64,000 bases of DNA from NCBI GenBank assembly GCA_030142905.1, contig JASJOG010000025.1, forward strand, positions 347,501 through 411,500. The letters are read 5' to 3'. Shown here in pieces: positions 57,101 to 64,000 of the stretch (position 1 is its first letter; each line of letters opens with the position of its first letter). This stretch comes from Heliopora coerulea (lineage: Eukaryota; Cnidaria; Anthozoa; Scleralcyonacea; Helioporidae). Under the pieces are notes generated by a model. It did no database searches and was not told the origin of the DNA. It saw nothing but the letters and a program-made list of their open reading frames with translations. The translations under genes were made by a program, and so were the position numbers.

Positions 57101-60100
57101 ATAAGGAAAGAGTTGAGGAGATAGTCCTGATTCTTTCCATGCTGAGCTGAATATCTCCCCATGACAAGCAATGTAACGTGACAACCACAGTAAAATTGTA
57201 GAGCATGTCCACCACAGGCAAAAGACTAACCACAAAAACTGCTCAATTTCATTTAGGAGATGGAAAATCTCCTAAATTGATGAAGATGTTAATCCATCTT
57301 CATGTTCCAAATATTATACATGTAGTTTTACTGCCATAGCAGTAACTTAGGAATTGATTCAGAATTATGGTATGTTGAATTGAATAAAACATAATTCTGA
57401 ATCAATTACTGCATATGACTTGACTTTACTTTACCTGTGAGGTCTGTTGAAAGATGTGGCAGCTGCCTGATGTTTTAAACACACACACAAAGCCCTATTG
57501 CTTGCTTTTCAAATTTTACATCAAGTACAGTCAAACATAGAATTGCCTTAAAGGCTTGAGGTTTATGTTACAGTAAGTGCATTGAGAATTCCTCTGAATT
57601 TTTTTTTTGTTTTTTCCACAGGTGGTGATTTTACCCAAGGTGATGGAACTGGAGGTACAGCACATGTTCAGTAAACACTTCTGATTTAAAGCATATACTG
57701 GGGTAGTGGGAATGGGGAAAAGGTACAAACCTTCAAAGGCATTTTAGGCTGACGAAGGTTCACACAATCCAAACTAAAATGATTCCAATGCACAATTTTG
57801 TCATTGTGCATTGCAATAAGGGTGGATTGCAAATGCACATCTCATCAACCTTTGCAATACTATAACAGTATTGCAGTGGCAAAAATTTCCACGATAAAAA
57901 AGAAAGTTGTGTGGAAGAAGAATTGAACTTTAGATTACATGTAAGTACAGTGTAGTGTAAGTTTCTGGCTATTCGGTGGTATTTTGTCATGTAAGGAGCC
58001 TGGGGGTGACTGGATATTGGCCTTCCTTCCAGCCAGCCACCTTGGTGGGTTCAAAGTTCAGTTTCTAGATCGTTCCAGCCTTTTTATGGTTCAACGCACT
58101 CGCCTAACGTAGAAGCGAAGATAGTTTTGAGTTTCAAACACGAAGACGAAACTATCGAGGCTAATTTACATCTACATGGTCATGAAAGAATATTTTAAAC
58201 AGTTGATACTATAATGTCCATAAGAGTGGAAACCTTGCAATATAATTGTGAGGCTTTTAACTTACGTAATTTTCTTGTTATCAACCAGGTAAAAGTATTT
58301 ATGGTGACCGATTTAAGGACGAAAACTTCAAGTTGAGTCATTATGGGGCTGGTTGGCTTAGCATGGCAAATGCAGGCCCAGACACCAATGGCTCCCAGTT
58401 CTTTATTACAACCGTAAAGACACCATGGTTGGATGGACGACACGTCGTGTTTGGTAAAATACTTGAAGGAATGGTGAGTGCTAACGTATCACTATAAACC
58501 TTTCTTTTATAAGAGCATGAATAAATAATTAAAAAGGAGGGATGCTGGTGCATGGCACCGTGGTAGTGCACGTGTCTCTCACCACTGTGACTAGCGTTCG
58601 ATTTCGGCTTTGTGCAGTTATCTAATTAGAGTTACCTTGGTCACATGTGAGAAAAGTGTTGTCCAGTTTGACTCTACCAAGCATCGCAGGTTTGCTCTGC
58701 GTACTCCGGTTCCCTCCTGTAATAACACTGGTCCCACGAGGGTGGCCCTTACTGGACTTCTAAGAAGAACAGTTCTGATAGCTGATAGGGTTATCCAGTA
58801 TAAATGAAGGCATTTTATTTCTTTGGAGTCAATGCTGAAATCAACAAGACTTTCTATTTTCTCTGCCAACCTCACCACACATGGATTTGTGGATTCCTCA
58901 CAACCTCCTCAACTACCTATTAGTAGTTGAGGATTATCCAGTATAAGTAACGGCACTATACCTTTACCTTTAAAGGAGCTTGAGCAATGTTTTTGGTGGT
59001 TAACTCTCAAACGACAGACCTGGTTATAGACCCTACTTTGTCTGTTCTGGTTTTCAACCATGCCAAATCGAAATCAAGTGAAAACGCAATTTCAAACATT
59101 TTTTGAGATATACCATTGTTAAAAAAAACTTATCAAACTAGTGAGCAAAAGGAGTCTTCGACCCCCCTCCTAACGGGGACAGCGAGTTTACGGAAGCAGA
59201 GTTCCTGCAGAGTGCCACCCGCACGTATAGGTGCACTCCTTTTTGCTATATACCCGCGGTATCGTCCAGTTTCCTCTCACGTGCAGGGCTGGGACCAGTT
59301 AAAATTTTCCTTTGACTGGTTAGCTGGTCAAAGGAAAACCAGTTAACCAGTCAAAACGGTCAAAATGAAGAAGAAAGAATAAAAAACAATTGTCGAACAC
59401 AGAATGTCAAATATTTCAGTGAAATTTAAAAGAAACATTTATAAGATTCTCTCTTTGGTGAGGGTTCTCCAAGTCTGACGTCATGATCATGGTTTTGCCT
59501 TTATAGAATGTTATTTTGACGATCTTCACACCCGAATTGTTAGCTTTCACCATTCAGAACGATACTTTTTCATCATTTAACATGATTTTTCTTTTTTTGA
59601 CTGTTTTACCAGTTAAACCAGTCAAAGTCAAAACGTTTTTGACTGGTCAAAATTTCTTTGACTGGTTAACTAGTTAAACAGTTAACTGGTCCCAGCCTTG
59701 CTCACGTGGGACGCTTCTCTCGGTTTGAAGTGAAGAAATCGCGTAGAACCACGTTCTAAGTGGATTGACCTAAAACGTATTCAAATAGTGGGTCGATAAA
59801 GGGTTAAATCATTCCGAGAAAAAGAATCTCGTGAGTAGGCTGTTGCGGTATATCGATATACCGAAAATTATCGGGTTTTTATAAATATCGATTTTTCGAT
59901 ATTGAAATTTTCGATATATCGAAATATCGATATTTTTCGGTATTATCGGTTTCACGTTTGCGTTTGTATATTTAAATGTCACATCAAGCTTTTCCAAGGA
60001 CACAATGAAACAATGAAAAATAACACAATGAAAAATATCACACTTCAAAATCTTGAATGCGGCTAGTGTATGCAAATTTGCATTTTCAATTCCTTAACGG

Positions 60101-63086
60101 GACATTTCACGCGCTACTAAGCACCGGCCTCACAGCTCGTTAAAAATATCTCGCATCTGATGAGTCAGAAAGCTAAAATTAGAATAACTAGACTATTATT
60201 GTGACAAACGCAGAATAAATCAGACACTGTTTCACTTGAAGACTAACATTTAGAGTATCAAGATGCCAAACCGAAGCGCTGTTTGGAAACATTTCAAGAA
60301 GGAAAAAGATGATTCCCAGTGTCAAATTTGTGACAAAATCGTCAAGAACAAGGGGTGCAATACTTCGAACCTCATGTCTCATTTGAAAACAAGCCACTAC
60401 ATGGTATACAGCACGTTGCAAAAGAATAAACAAGCTTCGTCTTCCTCTCATCGTGACTTATCATCTTCCACTACAAATACCCACGATAATGAAGACGGCA
60501 AATGTCTGCCAAGAAAGTCAACCCAGCCAAGTTTTTTTGAAGCTATTGAAAAACAAAGCCCGTTACCATCAAGTAATAAACGTGCGAAGGAAATCACAGA
60601 TGCCATTACGCATTTCTTGGCAAAAGACAGCATTCCATTTAATGCCGTTGAACGCCCCGGCTTTAAGCATTTGCTTCATGTCTTAGAATATCAGCGCTTA
60701 AACCGGTCCTTCGTCGACTCGAAGATCAAGAGCTCGCTGCAAAAAACGGAGACCTGCCAATGACCGTGTCCATTAAGGAGAAGATAATGAGCGCCCTTCA
60801 AGCCAAATATTCCGGTGAAGAAAGAAAACTTTTGATGGATATCACATGTTTTCTAGACCCAAGATTTAAGGTACGGTTTTATCTGTTTAATTAATAAAAA
60901 ATTAAAAATTATAAAATTTACTTTCTATCAATTAAATTTACTTTCTATCAATTAAATTTACTTTCTATCAATTAAATTTACTTTCTATTTGCTAGACTGA
61001 CTTTCTAACTGATGCGGAAGATGGCGACGTTGAATCATTGGACGAGTCAAGCGAGCTTGGCGCTGTCAAAAATGCTCTTTTTGAAGAAGCTGTGTTTGTG
61101 ACAAGCAACGATGCGGAAGACGATAGACAAAGCCAACCACCGCCAAAGAAAGTTAAGAAGACGCTTGGCTCTCTCACAAGAATGCGGAAGTCATGCCAAA
61201 TGCCATCGCCAGCGCAATCGCCACGGGATCGATTGGAAAATGAAATAAAGATATACTTACAAAAAGACGCAATCGACGGAGATGATGATCCTTTGTTGTG
61301 GTGGAAATGTCATGGTAGAAATTTACCAATGCTCAGTCAGTTCGCAAGGAAATATCAATTCCTGCTACTAGTTCACCATCTGAGAGACTCTTTAGCAAAG
61401 CCGGTCAAATTGTCACCGCGCAAAGAGCTCAGTTAAAACCAGACCAAGCAAACATGCTTGTGTTTCTAGCAGAAAATTTGTAAATAAATAGCATTCTTTC
61501 TTGAAGTTCAATAAATACGATTTATAAACTTTGTAAAACATCTCTCTTACCATATCGCGGCTGTTTAGTGTCATTTTTAAACACAAATTTGGCTGAAAGT
61601 TATGCAATACGCAATCGCGGAAAAATATCGTATATCGATATTATCAGTATTTTTTTTCCGGTATCGGTTATCGGTATTTTTTCAATACCGCAACAGCCTA
61701 CTCGTGAGTTACTGTACAGAGGCATCAGAAGAGCTAAAAGACTCGACATTGGCAGTTTTTTATTTTCTCAGTATCTCATCAATGTCCCTTCTACCTCTTG
61801 AGTACTTTGATACTGTACATCGATGTGGGTACCTAGGGCTAATGATTACTGCCCTTTAGGCACGGCGGAAGCAAATCAGCATTGGGGGGCTGGGTACCAA
61901 TCCTGAAAATTTCCTGGTTACGTGGCTGCAGTCGTTGACACTTTCTACAGTTTTTAATCCCACCTGACCTAATTGGCCAAACAAATTACAACAACAAATG
62001 AAGCATATATTGTGGTAAGACCTTTTTTAACGACAGAGAATACAGTTTCACCATAAAATTACTTGAACTGCTCATCTATTCTTTCCCATTACACCAGGTC
62101 TACTTCTTAAATTAGTAAATTTTGTGTGAAGTTGGTAAGTTGTAATTTCATGTTACTAAAGGTGTTCGGTAGTAGCCTGTGCAAGTTGTGTCAGTTGACT
62201 TGTAGATAGTCAGAAAAACCTGCTTAGACCTCAGAGTTGTTAAAAGGACTTACATCTAACACAGCTTGCACACCACACAACCAACCACCTTTATTAAATT
62301 TTTGACAGCATTATTATTGAGGGGGGGGGGCTACAGCCTCCCTAGCTCCCCTCTTCCGTCGGCCCTACCCTTGAGAGGCAAAAAGAAAGTTCTCTCTCTC
62401 TTAACAGTAGAATATTTTAAAATATTAATAGAAGAGAAACCTAGACTTACCTTAGATTCTATATGCCAGAAACTCCATTTCGAGACGAGGACCTGGCTCG
62501 TTGATTGATAATGCAACGGAAGTTGGCTACTGTAGCGTTCACCTGTCAATGATTAATTACATGGATGCCTCTAACTTAGGCGACTTTGGTGCCAACCTGA
62601 CGTTGGTGCAGCACTTGTCTCGAATTGTCTACCATTCACTTTCCCTACAAACCCCCTGATACTATTACAGCTTATATTTCAAGAGATTTACTTCATGTTT
62701 TAGAACTTTTAAATTTATCATACCCCCTCATGTTTTCATCATATTTTAAATTTTTCATCATGAACGTCTCGCTGGATATCGATTCGTTTGAGATGCCATA
62801 TCATACGACTGAAAGAAGAGTTTAATCTGAAATGAAAACAACGTAGTACGAAGTTTGTTAAACTCGACTGTCGCCTCGTTTTTCAAGCAACTTCACCAAC
62901 ACCAAGTCGAGGGGGATTTAACCCGTGGATTTTGTGCTAACTTTCTTTCAGGACGTTGTCAAAAAGATTGAGAAAACTCCAACAAGTGGGAGCGACAAAC
63001 CGGTCAAAGATGTTGTCATTGCCGACTCTGGTACATTGCCTGTTGATAAGCCGTTCGAAGTATCTAAGGAAGAGGTCACTGTGTGA
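50933..63086 (+). CDS. PPIB-like: Gene C: secreted/ER cyclophilin B-like peptidyl-prolyl isomerase, 5 exons, 203 aa
   Basis: Spliced from 50933-51130, 56779-56839, 57622-57654, 58289-58473 and 62952-63086. Signal peptide about 1-19 ([12 protein letters not shown]), then DELPKVTNK and the cyclophilin fold. Catalytic residues are complete: Arg78, Phe83, Met84, Gln86, Gln134, Phe136, Trp144, Leu145 and His149. Internal exons of 61, 33 and 185 nt equal those of genes A and B, but exon 1 covers what is two exons there, so one intron is missing. The start is the first Met of the hydrophobic leader, in a good context (ACGATGG). The C-terminus (VSKEEVTV) differs from A and B; no KDEL. It carries a nearby ERSE-II site and so may be the stress-regulated copy. 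Confidence 0.95.
51131..52129. other. Gene C intron 1, first part
   Basis: A minus-strand tract at 51380-51560 (GGGATGCAACTGGGAAGG) resembles a decayed repeat also visible at 50500-50530. No gene or structured element recognised. Confidence 0.4.
52130..52284. repeat. Hairpin element, about 70-bp arms
   Basis: AGAAACAGCCAAAGGGTTGT at the left end and its exact inverse ACAACCCTTTGGCTGTTTCT at the right. The arms continue through GTACTGCC and AAGGGCCTT-like inner parts with a spacer of about 12 bp. Compact, non-coding, foldback-MITE-like. Confidence 0.85.
52455..53205. repeat. Repeat with ACCAGTCA/TGACTGGT motifs
   Basis: Many copies of TTTACCAGTCA or its inverse crowd both ends (52490-52550, 53115-53190), which look like roughly inverted termini of a hAT-like non-autonomous element. 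It resembles the MITE at 59284 in motif only. The stretch 53206-54485 shows nothing recognisable. Confidence 0.5.
54583..54655 (-). tRNA. tRNA-Thr(GGT)-like unit 1 (SINE head, probably not a functional tRNA)
   Basis: Cloverleaf folds: acceptor GTCTCGG with CTGGGGC (three G-U pairs), D stem GCTC/GAGC, anticodon stem TCTAA/TCAGA with one mismatch, T stem GCGGG/CCCGT. Boxes A (TAGCTCAATGG) and B (GGTTCGATCCC) are intact. Anticodon position reads GGT, but base 33 is C instead of T. Confidence 0.55.
54825..54897 (-). tRNA. tRNA-Thr(GGT)-like unit 2
   Basis: Same fold as unit 1; one change before the anticodon stem (A for G at position 26). 242 bp from unit 1. Confidence 0.55.
55161..55233 (+). 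tRNA. tRNA-Thr(GGT)-like unit 3 (opposite strand)
   Basis: Inverted relative to units 1 and 2; sequence identical to unit 1 in all stems and boxes. Confidence 0.55.
55403..55475 (+). tRNA. tRNA-Thr(GGT)-like unit 4
   Basis: Identical to unit 3 except for A in the 3' acceptor strand (CTGGGAC). Confidence 0.55.
55645..55717 (+). tRNA. tRNA-Thr(GGT)-like unit 5
   Basis: Carries the same A at position 26 as unit 2, so unit 5 mirrors unit 2. The following body ends exactly at the right target duplication. Confidence 0.55.
55950..56600 (-). mobile_element. Penelope-like remnant with inverted terminal repeats
   Basis: 55955-56095 and 56455-56592 are inverted (GTGATTCTGCATTTCAACTA against reversed GTGATTCTACATTTCAGCTA). 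Between them, on the minus strand, is [20 protein letters not shown], then [19 protein letters not shown] (56432-56211), the GIY-YIG tail of a Penelope protein. The CTGATGA...TGAAAT order at 56518-56545 again resembles a hammerhead core. The reverse transcriptase is gone. Confidence 0.65.
56779..56839 (+). CDS. PPIB-like: Gene C exon 2
   Basis: [20 protein letters not shown] plus one base; acceptor TTCAG, donor GTACAG. Confidence 0.94.
56840..58288. other. Gene C introns 2 and 3 (around exon 3)
   Basis: A small inverted pair ATAATTCTGAATCAATT/GGAATTGATTCAGAATTAT at 57350-57410. No coding sequence or transposon recognised. Confidence 0.4.
57622..57654 (+). CDS. PPIB-like: Gene C exon 3 (33-nt microexon)
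   Basis: [11 protein letters not shown], phase 1 on both sides; acceptor CACAG after a T-rich tract. Confidence 0.94.
58289..58473 (+). CDS. PPIB-like: Gene C exon 4
   Basis: [20 protein letters not shown] through [17 protein letters not shown] and [16 protein letters not shown]; donor GTGAGT. Confidence 0.96.
58541..58820 (+). repeat. Second copy of the TGGCACCGTGG-headed SINE
   Basis: Matches 37475-37740 from head to end of body (GTAGTGCACGTGTCTCTCAC ... GTTATCCAGTATAAATGAAG). Box B is mutated (CGTTCGATTTC), the tail is decayed and no target duplication is evident, so it is older. From 58821 to 59275 nothing else is recognised. Confidence 0.75.
59284..59700. mobile_element. hAT-type MITE with 8-bp target duplication
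   Basis: CTCACGTG at 59276-59283 and 59701-59708. Ends CAGGGCTGGGACCAGTTAA and, reversed, CAAGGCTGGGACCAGTTAA. 417 bp with ACTGGTTAAC motifs repeated inside; non-coding. Confidence 0.85.
60263..61483 (+). pseudogene. hAT (BED-finger, ZBED-like) transposase, internally deleted
   Basis: Starts [11 protein letters not shown] with a BED zinc finger (CQICDKIV ... HLKTSH) and [10 protein letters not shown]. The frame jumps near 60740 into [20 protein letters not shown] ... FLDPRFK, which belongs much later in this family, so roughly 300 residues including much of the RNase-H-like core are gone. A GT..AG intron (60871-60995) follows. Then come [32 protein letters not shown] and, after one frameshift near 61350, [14 protein letters not shown] to LAENL and TAA, the hAT dimerisation domain. 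Non-autonomous. Confidence 0.85.
60914..60990 (+). repeat. 20-bp tandem repeat in the hAT transposase intron
   Basis: CTTTCTATCAATTAAATTTA repeated exactly three times (60921, 60941, 60961) with partial copies on both sides, close to the acceptor site. Confidence 0.92.
61860..62345 (+). repeat. Dispersed repeat, copy 2
   Basis: Partner of 26418-26890: AAATCAGCATTGGGGGGCTG, AATTTCCTGGTTACG, CCACCTTTATTAAATTTTTG. Ends in a G-rich run followed by CTACAGCCTCCC. From 62346 to 62951 the gene C intron shows nothing recognisable. Confidence 0.65.
62952..63086 (+). CDS. PPIB-like: Gene C exon 5 and stop
   Basis: [20 protein letters not shown] through VSKEEVTV and TGA; acceptor TTTCAG. Confidence 0.94.
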   Translation, partial: DVVKKIEKTPTSGSDKPVKDVVIADSGTLPVDKPFEVSKEEVTV

Positions 63087-63328
63087 AATAGGTTCATCGC
63101 TCGACCTAACAGCTGTCCCTTTTCAGCGACAGGTTTTATTCTACTGCGCAGCTGTCATCAAATTAAAATTTGTTTCTGAAAGTTAAAACGTTTTTGCGAG
63201 TGGTGAATATTTTGGGGTGTGCAATACTGATCTGCTCTGTTTGTTGTTGTTGTTGTTGTTACGAATATTTTGAAAACAAAATTCTGATAACAACATTTTA
63301 TTTTCATCGAAGCTGAGAGGTTAACAAA

Positions 63329-63334
63329 AATAAA
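63329..63334 (+). terminator. Gene C poly(A) signal candidate
   Basis: AATAAA 243 bp after the stop. A second one lies at 63515-63520. Either could end the transcript. Confidence 0.45.
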
Positions 63335-63406
63335 ATGTCAAACAATTTAGTTGCGTAATTACAGTCTAGCTACTGTACCTAATATGTGAAATGTTCACTT
63401 TATTAC

Positions 63407-63414
<8 letters not shown>

Positions 63415-63448
<34 letters not shown>
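63415..63448. repeat. (TA)n microsatellite
   Basis: Seventeen TA units in the gene C 3' flank. Confidence 0.95.
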
Positions 63449-63451
<3 letters not shown>

Positions 63452-63677
63452 GTATTCGCAGTTGAATGAGTTGTCTGAAGATCGTCGAAGGATGTGAAAC
63501 TCGGAATAACAACTAATAAACCTTAGTTTACTACAAATATTCTACGCCCTATCATTAAAGATATCGAGTACTCTTACTAGCGTCATTACAATATATAAGA
63601 TTGAAAGTGTTGGTTTACGAAATGCAAAAGAGTGCTCAGTACCATATAGGTAGAGCAAATAGTAATACTATTACTAT

Positions 63678-63679
63678 GA

Positions 63680-63731
<52 letters not shown>

Positions 63732-63752
63732 TAGATAGATAGATAGACAGGC

Positions 63753-63820
<68 letters not shown>
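63678..63820. repeat. (GATA)n(GACA)n compound tetranucleotide repeat
   Basis: Alternating blocks of GATA and GACA over about 140 bp; the reverse-strand YLSI/CLSV frames are artefacts of it. Confidence 0.96.
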
Positions 63821-63847
63821 GATATATATACATATGCATACATATAT

Positions 63848-64000
63848 ACAAGTGCGTCTCAACAAATTAGAATATTATGAAAAAATAGGATATCTGTCAT
63901 GAGGTAATGTCGAAGCTCAAGATTTTAATTGTATTAGTCTCACTGGACCTAAACTGATCTATCGCAATTATACGTTGGTATAATCGAACAACTATGGTTT
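63848..64000. repeat. Likely Tc1/mariner terminal inverted repeat at window edge
   Basis: CAAGTGCGTCTCAACAAATT then AGAATATTATGAAAAAAT has the look of a widespread Tc1/mariner end (CATCTCAA.AAATTAGAATAT). The rest of the element would lie beyond the window. Confidence 0.4.

Larger units (their letters stand above)
59836..61700 (+). mobile_element. hAT transposon with perfect 16-bp ends and 8-bp target duplication
   Basis: CTCGTGAG at 59828-59835 and 61701-61708 is identical. The ends TAGGCTGTTGCGGTAT and ATACCGCAACAGCCTA are perfect inverses. ATCGATAT palindromes follow each end. At 1,865 bp it is shorter than an autonomous hAT, in line with the deleted transposase inside. It lies in gene C intron 4. 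Confidence 0.93.

Noticed and set aside
63586..63865. YLSI/CLSV-rich open frames on the minus strand
   Set aside because: Artefact of the GATA/GACA tetranucleotide repeat.

Overview
The window is nuclear DNA of an animal: AT-rich, with multi-exon genes whose introns carry GT..AG ends, large transposon-filled introns and long microsatellites. The mix of mobile elements (R2-like retrotransposons with a restriction-like endonuclease, Penelope-like elements with inverted terminal repeats, Tc1 and hAT transposons, tRNA-headed SINEs, a TRIM pseudogene, a 2A-like motif) is what I associate with anthozoan cnidarians, most likely a stony coral or sea anemone. The organism is an inference; no species-diagnostic gene is present.

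The backbone is a cluster of three paralogous genes for a secreted/ER cyclophilin of the PPIB (cyclophilin B) type. All exons were placed by hand from splice sites, and all phases agree. Gene A (minus, 19830 to 522) has 6 exons and 208 codons. Gene B (minus, 49906 to 30108) has 6 exons and 208 codons. Gene C (plus, 50933 to 63086) has 5 exons and 203 codons. B and C are head to head, with about 1 kb between start codons, and a perfect ERSE-II unfolded-protein-response motif lies 53 bp upstream of the C start codon. A and B are the closer pair; C lacks the first intron. Gene A has Ala where cyclophilins have the active-site Phe113 (cyclophilin A numbering).

Region by region. 1-20 kb: gene A; its introns hold an antisense R2-like element, a TA-flanked MITE, a Tc1-like element with IR/DR ends into whose right end a CR1/jockey-type LINE has jumped, and a short hAT derivative with an 8-bp target duplication. 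20-30 kb: intergenic space with three MITEs, a decayed element joining a 2A-like motif to a cysteine-protease-like domain, a LINE fragment, a TRIM pseudogene and a hAT MITE. 30-50 kb: gene B with a second antisense R2-like element in the matching last intron, a SINE with target duplication, two large foldback elements and a Penelope-like element that was itself hit by several insertions. 50-63 kb: gene C; its introns hold a palindromic tandem array of tRNA-like units (period 242 bp) flanked by a 12-bp duplication, a second Penelope remnant, a hAT MITE and a hAT element with perfect ends but a gutted transposase. 63-64 kb: gene C 3' end, microsatellites and the start of another Tc1/mariner-like repeat.

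The cyclophilins are the only genes that look functional. Every transposon or TRIM reading frame seen here carries stops, frameshifts or deletions. The most unusual items are the palindromic tRNA-like array with its independently retroposed fragment, the 2A-like/cysteine-protease element, the ERSE-II site and the altered active site of gene A.
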